5,605 nt of DNA from Candidatus Aerophobota bacterium (GTDB taxonomy: Bacteria > Aerophobota > Aerophobia > Aerophobales > AE-B3A): NCBI GenBank assembly GCA_030610725.1, contig JAUWRE010000084.1, positions 1 to 5,605 of the forward strand. Reading direction: 5' to 3'. Made by a program: the position numbers and the translations under genes. This document shows, piece by piece, positions 4,960 through 5,605 of the stretch; the stretch's first letter is position 1, and every line of letters begins with the position of its first letter. Under the pieces are notes generated by a model, which saw only the letters and a program-made list of their open reading frames with translations, was not told the DNA's origin and ran no database searches.

Positions 4960-5142
4960 TTTCAGACGTTGGTGCACCTGGCAGGACGTTGTTAGAACTT
5001 TTTTTCTGAATGCTAAAGAGGATGTTGAAATCCCCGTATACAGTATGCCAACTTCATTACAGTCAACAGTCACTCAGCCACAACAGACCACTATTGCTGT
5101 AACTCTAACCTAGTAAGCGGTACTATTAGTGAGGACAGGTCA
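4960..5142 (+). repeat. IS-like 3' block, copy C
   Basis: This copy aligns end to end with 2078-2265 (about 85% by hand), with a 5-base deletion near 4989 that leads straight to a TAG, so it is the more decayed copy. It sits immediately upstream of the detached GNAT front piece and has replaced its start codon. Its right end abuts integron-cassette DNA. Confidence 0.85.
5116..5142 (+). repeat. IS-like terminus, copy C
   Basis: This 27-base end, finishing GAGGACAGGTCA, is in inverted orientation to 4710-4736 (22 of 27 identical). The flanks, ...CCTCC and GCTG..., show no target-site duplication. Confidence 0.7.
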
Positions 5143-5210
5143 GCTGTGTTGTATGTTGAAAGCGCGCGCTCTTTTCTTTTCAACCGAAACACGGACGTTG
5201 AGCTTGATTT
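5143..5210 (-). other. remnant of a neighbouring cassette
   Basis: This DNA lies between the IS-like end and the attC-like site and has no ORF. A hairpin, GTTGAAAG with CTTTTCAAC (5155-5184), surrounds a GCGCGCGC stretch. If the attC reading is right, this is the front of the next cassette on the minus strand, cut by copy C. Confidence 0.35.
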
Positions 5211-5269
5211 ATCTAACGGCCAGCATGAGCGGCGGGCGTTAGACCGTCCGCTCCATGCGCTGGTTAGCG
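5211..5269 (-). repeat. integron attC-like recombination site (59 bp)
   Basis: On the minus strand the site starts CGCTAAC (R''-like, weaker match to RYYYAAC) and ends GTTAGAT (R', perfect GTTRRRY). Inside, GCATGGAGCGG and CCGCTCATGC pair as L''/L' with the single extra G that attC sites characteristically leave unpaired. CAG/CTG pairing adjoins the outer boxes, and a 15-base loop region holds ACGGTCTAACG. It begins one base after the stop codon of the nuclease gene on the same strand, exactly as attC follows a cassette gene. No integrase or second attC is in the window. Confidence 0.75.
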
Positions 5270-5270
5270 A

Positions 5271-5605
5271 CTACCCATCACCGGGACTAACTCTCACGGG
5301 GTAATACGTTTCTGATGATGAATCAAAGGCCCTTCTCTTAGCATTTAGAAGATCATCAAAATGTACCAAGCCCGTCATGACCAAATCAACTTCATCTCCA
5401 TCAACCAGTATTATAGCTTTCTGCGAACGTAATTCCCTAGACTTGTTGATCGCAAGATCTGCGAATCCCGACATTGAAATGAACAATCCTGATACTCCCG
5501 CAGCATCAATCTTGTCGGCAAACTTCAGCATGTCGTCGTATGAGACCTTGTCCTTCTGCCATTTACATTCGCAGCGATAACTTTTCCCTCTATGCTCGAT
5601 ATGTG
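5271..5605 (-). CDS. PD-(D/E)XK nuclease-like (restriction endonuclease family) C-terminal part
   Basis: The 110 visible residues run in from the right edge and end at TAG 5273-5271. SYRCECKW (8-15) carries the E-x-K of the PD-(D/E)XK core. GLFISMSGF (39-47), then the strand AIILVDGDEVDLV and the tail LLNAKRRA follow. This order is typical of stand-alone Mrr/type IV-like restriction endonuclease-fold proteins of the 'VECKW...GLFISMSGF...DLLxAKRR' kind. A methionine at 5531 is internal, since the ECKW motif lies before it. The N-terminal part with the catalytic Asp and any extra domain is outside the window. With an attC-like site one base after its stop, it is probably an integron cassette gene with a possible defence role. 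Target and activity are inferred from the fold only. Confidence 0.75.
   Translation of the reverse strand, partial: HIEHRGKSYRCECKWQKDKVSYDDMLKFADKIDAAGVSGLFISMSGFADLAINKSRELRSQKAIILVDGDEVDLVMTGLVHFDDLLNAKRRAFDSSSETYYPVRVSPGDG

Noticed and set aside
4945..5073. Upstream extension of the GNAT front piece
   Set aside because: This part is the antisense of the repeated IS-like block, so its codons are not from the acetyltransferase.
4710..5142. A single 433-bp MITE bounded by termini B and C
   Set aside because: The ends are inverted and properly oriented, but the interior is a GNAT gene fragment, the flanks show no duplication, and the GNAT sequence continues outside the left end. Two separate events fit better, though capture cannot be excluded.
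1..5605. CRISPR arrays, tRNA or rRNA genes
   Set aside because: No regularly spaced repeats, no cloverleaf and no rRNA-like sequence were seen on either strand.

Overview
The window reads as accessory (genomic-island or integron-type) DNA of a bacterium. Nearly all real genes lie on the minus strand and several are damaged. Bacterial features are clear: Shine-Dalgarno sites, TTG/GTG starts, sigma70-like promoters, toxin-antitoxin type genes, an integron attC-like site and insertion-sequence debris. No gene fixes the phylum. The gene mix would suit environmental Desulfobacterota-like or related lineages, but that is a guess.

Left part (1-1603), minus strand: a DUF433/DUF5615 toxin-antitoxin type pair (the DUF5615 gene is cut by the window edge) with its own promoter and a 4-base stop/start overlap. 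Upstream is a second addiction-like pair, an HTH-Xre/ImmA-IrrE metallopeptidase gene overlapping the start of a PIN-like gene. The PIN-like gene is shrunk to 65 codons with two in-frame stops. The Xre/ImmA gene has lost its N-terminal codons next to a 234-bp element with perfect 23-bp inverted ends (1615-1848), which looks like a non-autonomous REP/Y1-transposase type element.

Middle part (1849-3640): remnants of coding DNA on the plus strand end in an IS-like terminus (2239-2265). A complete SpoU/TrmH-type RNA 2'-O-methyltransferase follows (minus, 2308-3024) with a good promoter. Next come about 400 bases of short broken minus-strand reading frames, then two strong hairpins whose G-U pairs favour a minus-strand RNA.

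Right part (3641-5605), minus strand: a 24-residue lysine-run peptide with an ideal but hairpin-sequestered ribosome site, a small unknown ORF, and a tandem GNAT acetyltransferase. The GNAT gene has been cut in two by a short segment carrying the same IS terminus as above. A second copy of the 3' IS-like block (4960-5142) replaces its start. Beyond it is a 59-bp attC-like site one base after the stop of a PD-(D/E)XK nuclease-like gene that runs off the right edge, the layout of an integron gene cassette.

Taken together, this looks like cassette and toxin-antitoxin cargo repeatedly hit and reshuffled by small mobile elements. The best candidates for something undescribed are the lysine-run microprotein with its RBS hairpin and downstream structured RNA, and the attC/nuclease cassette.
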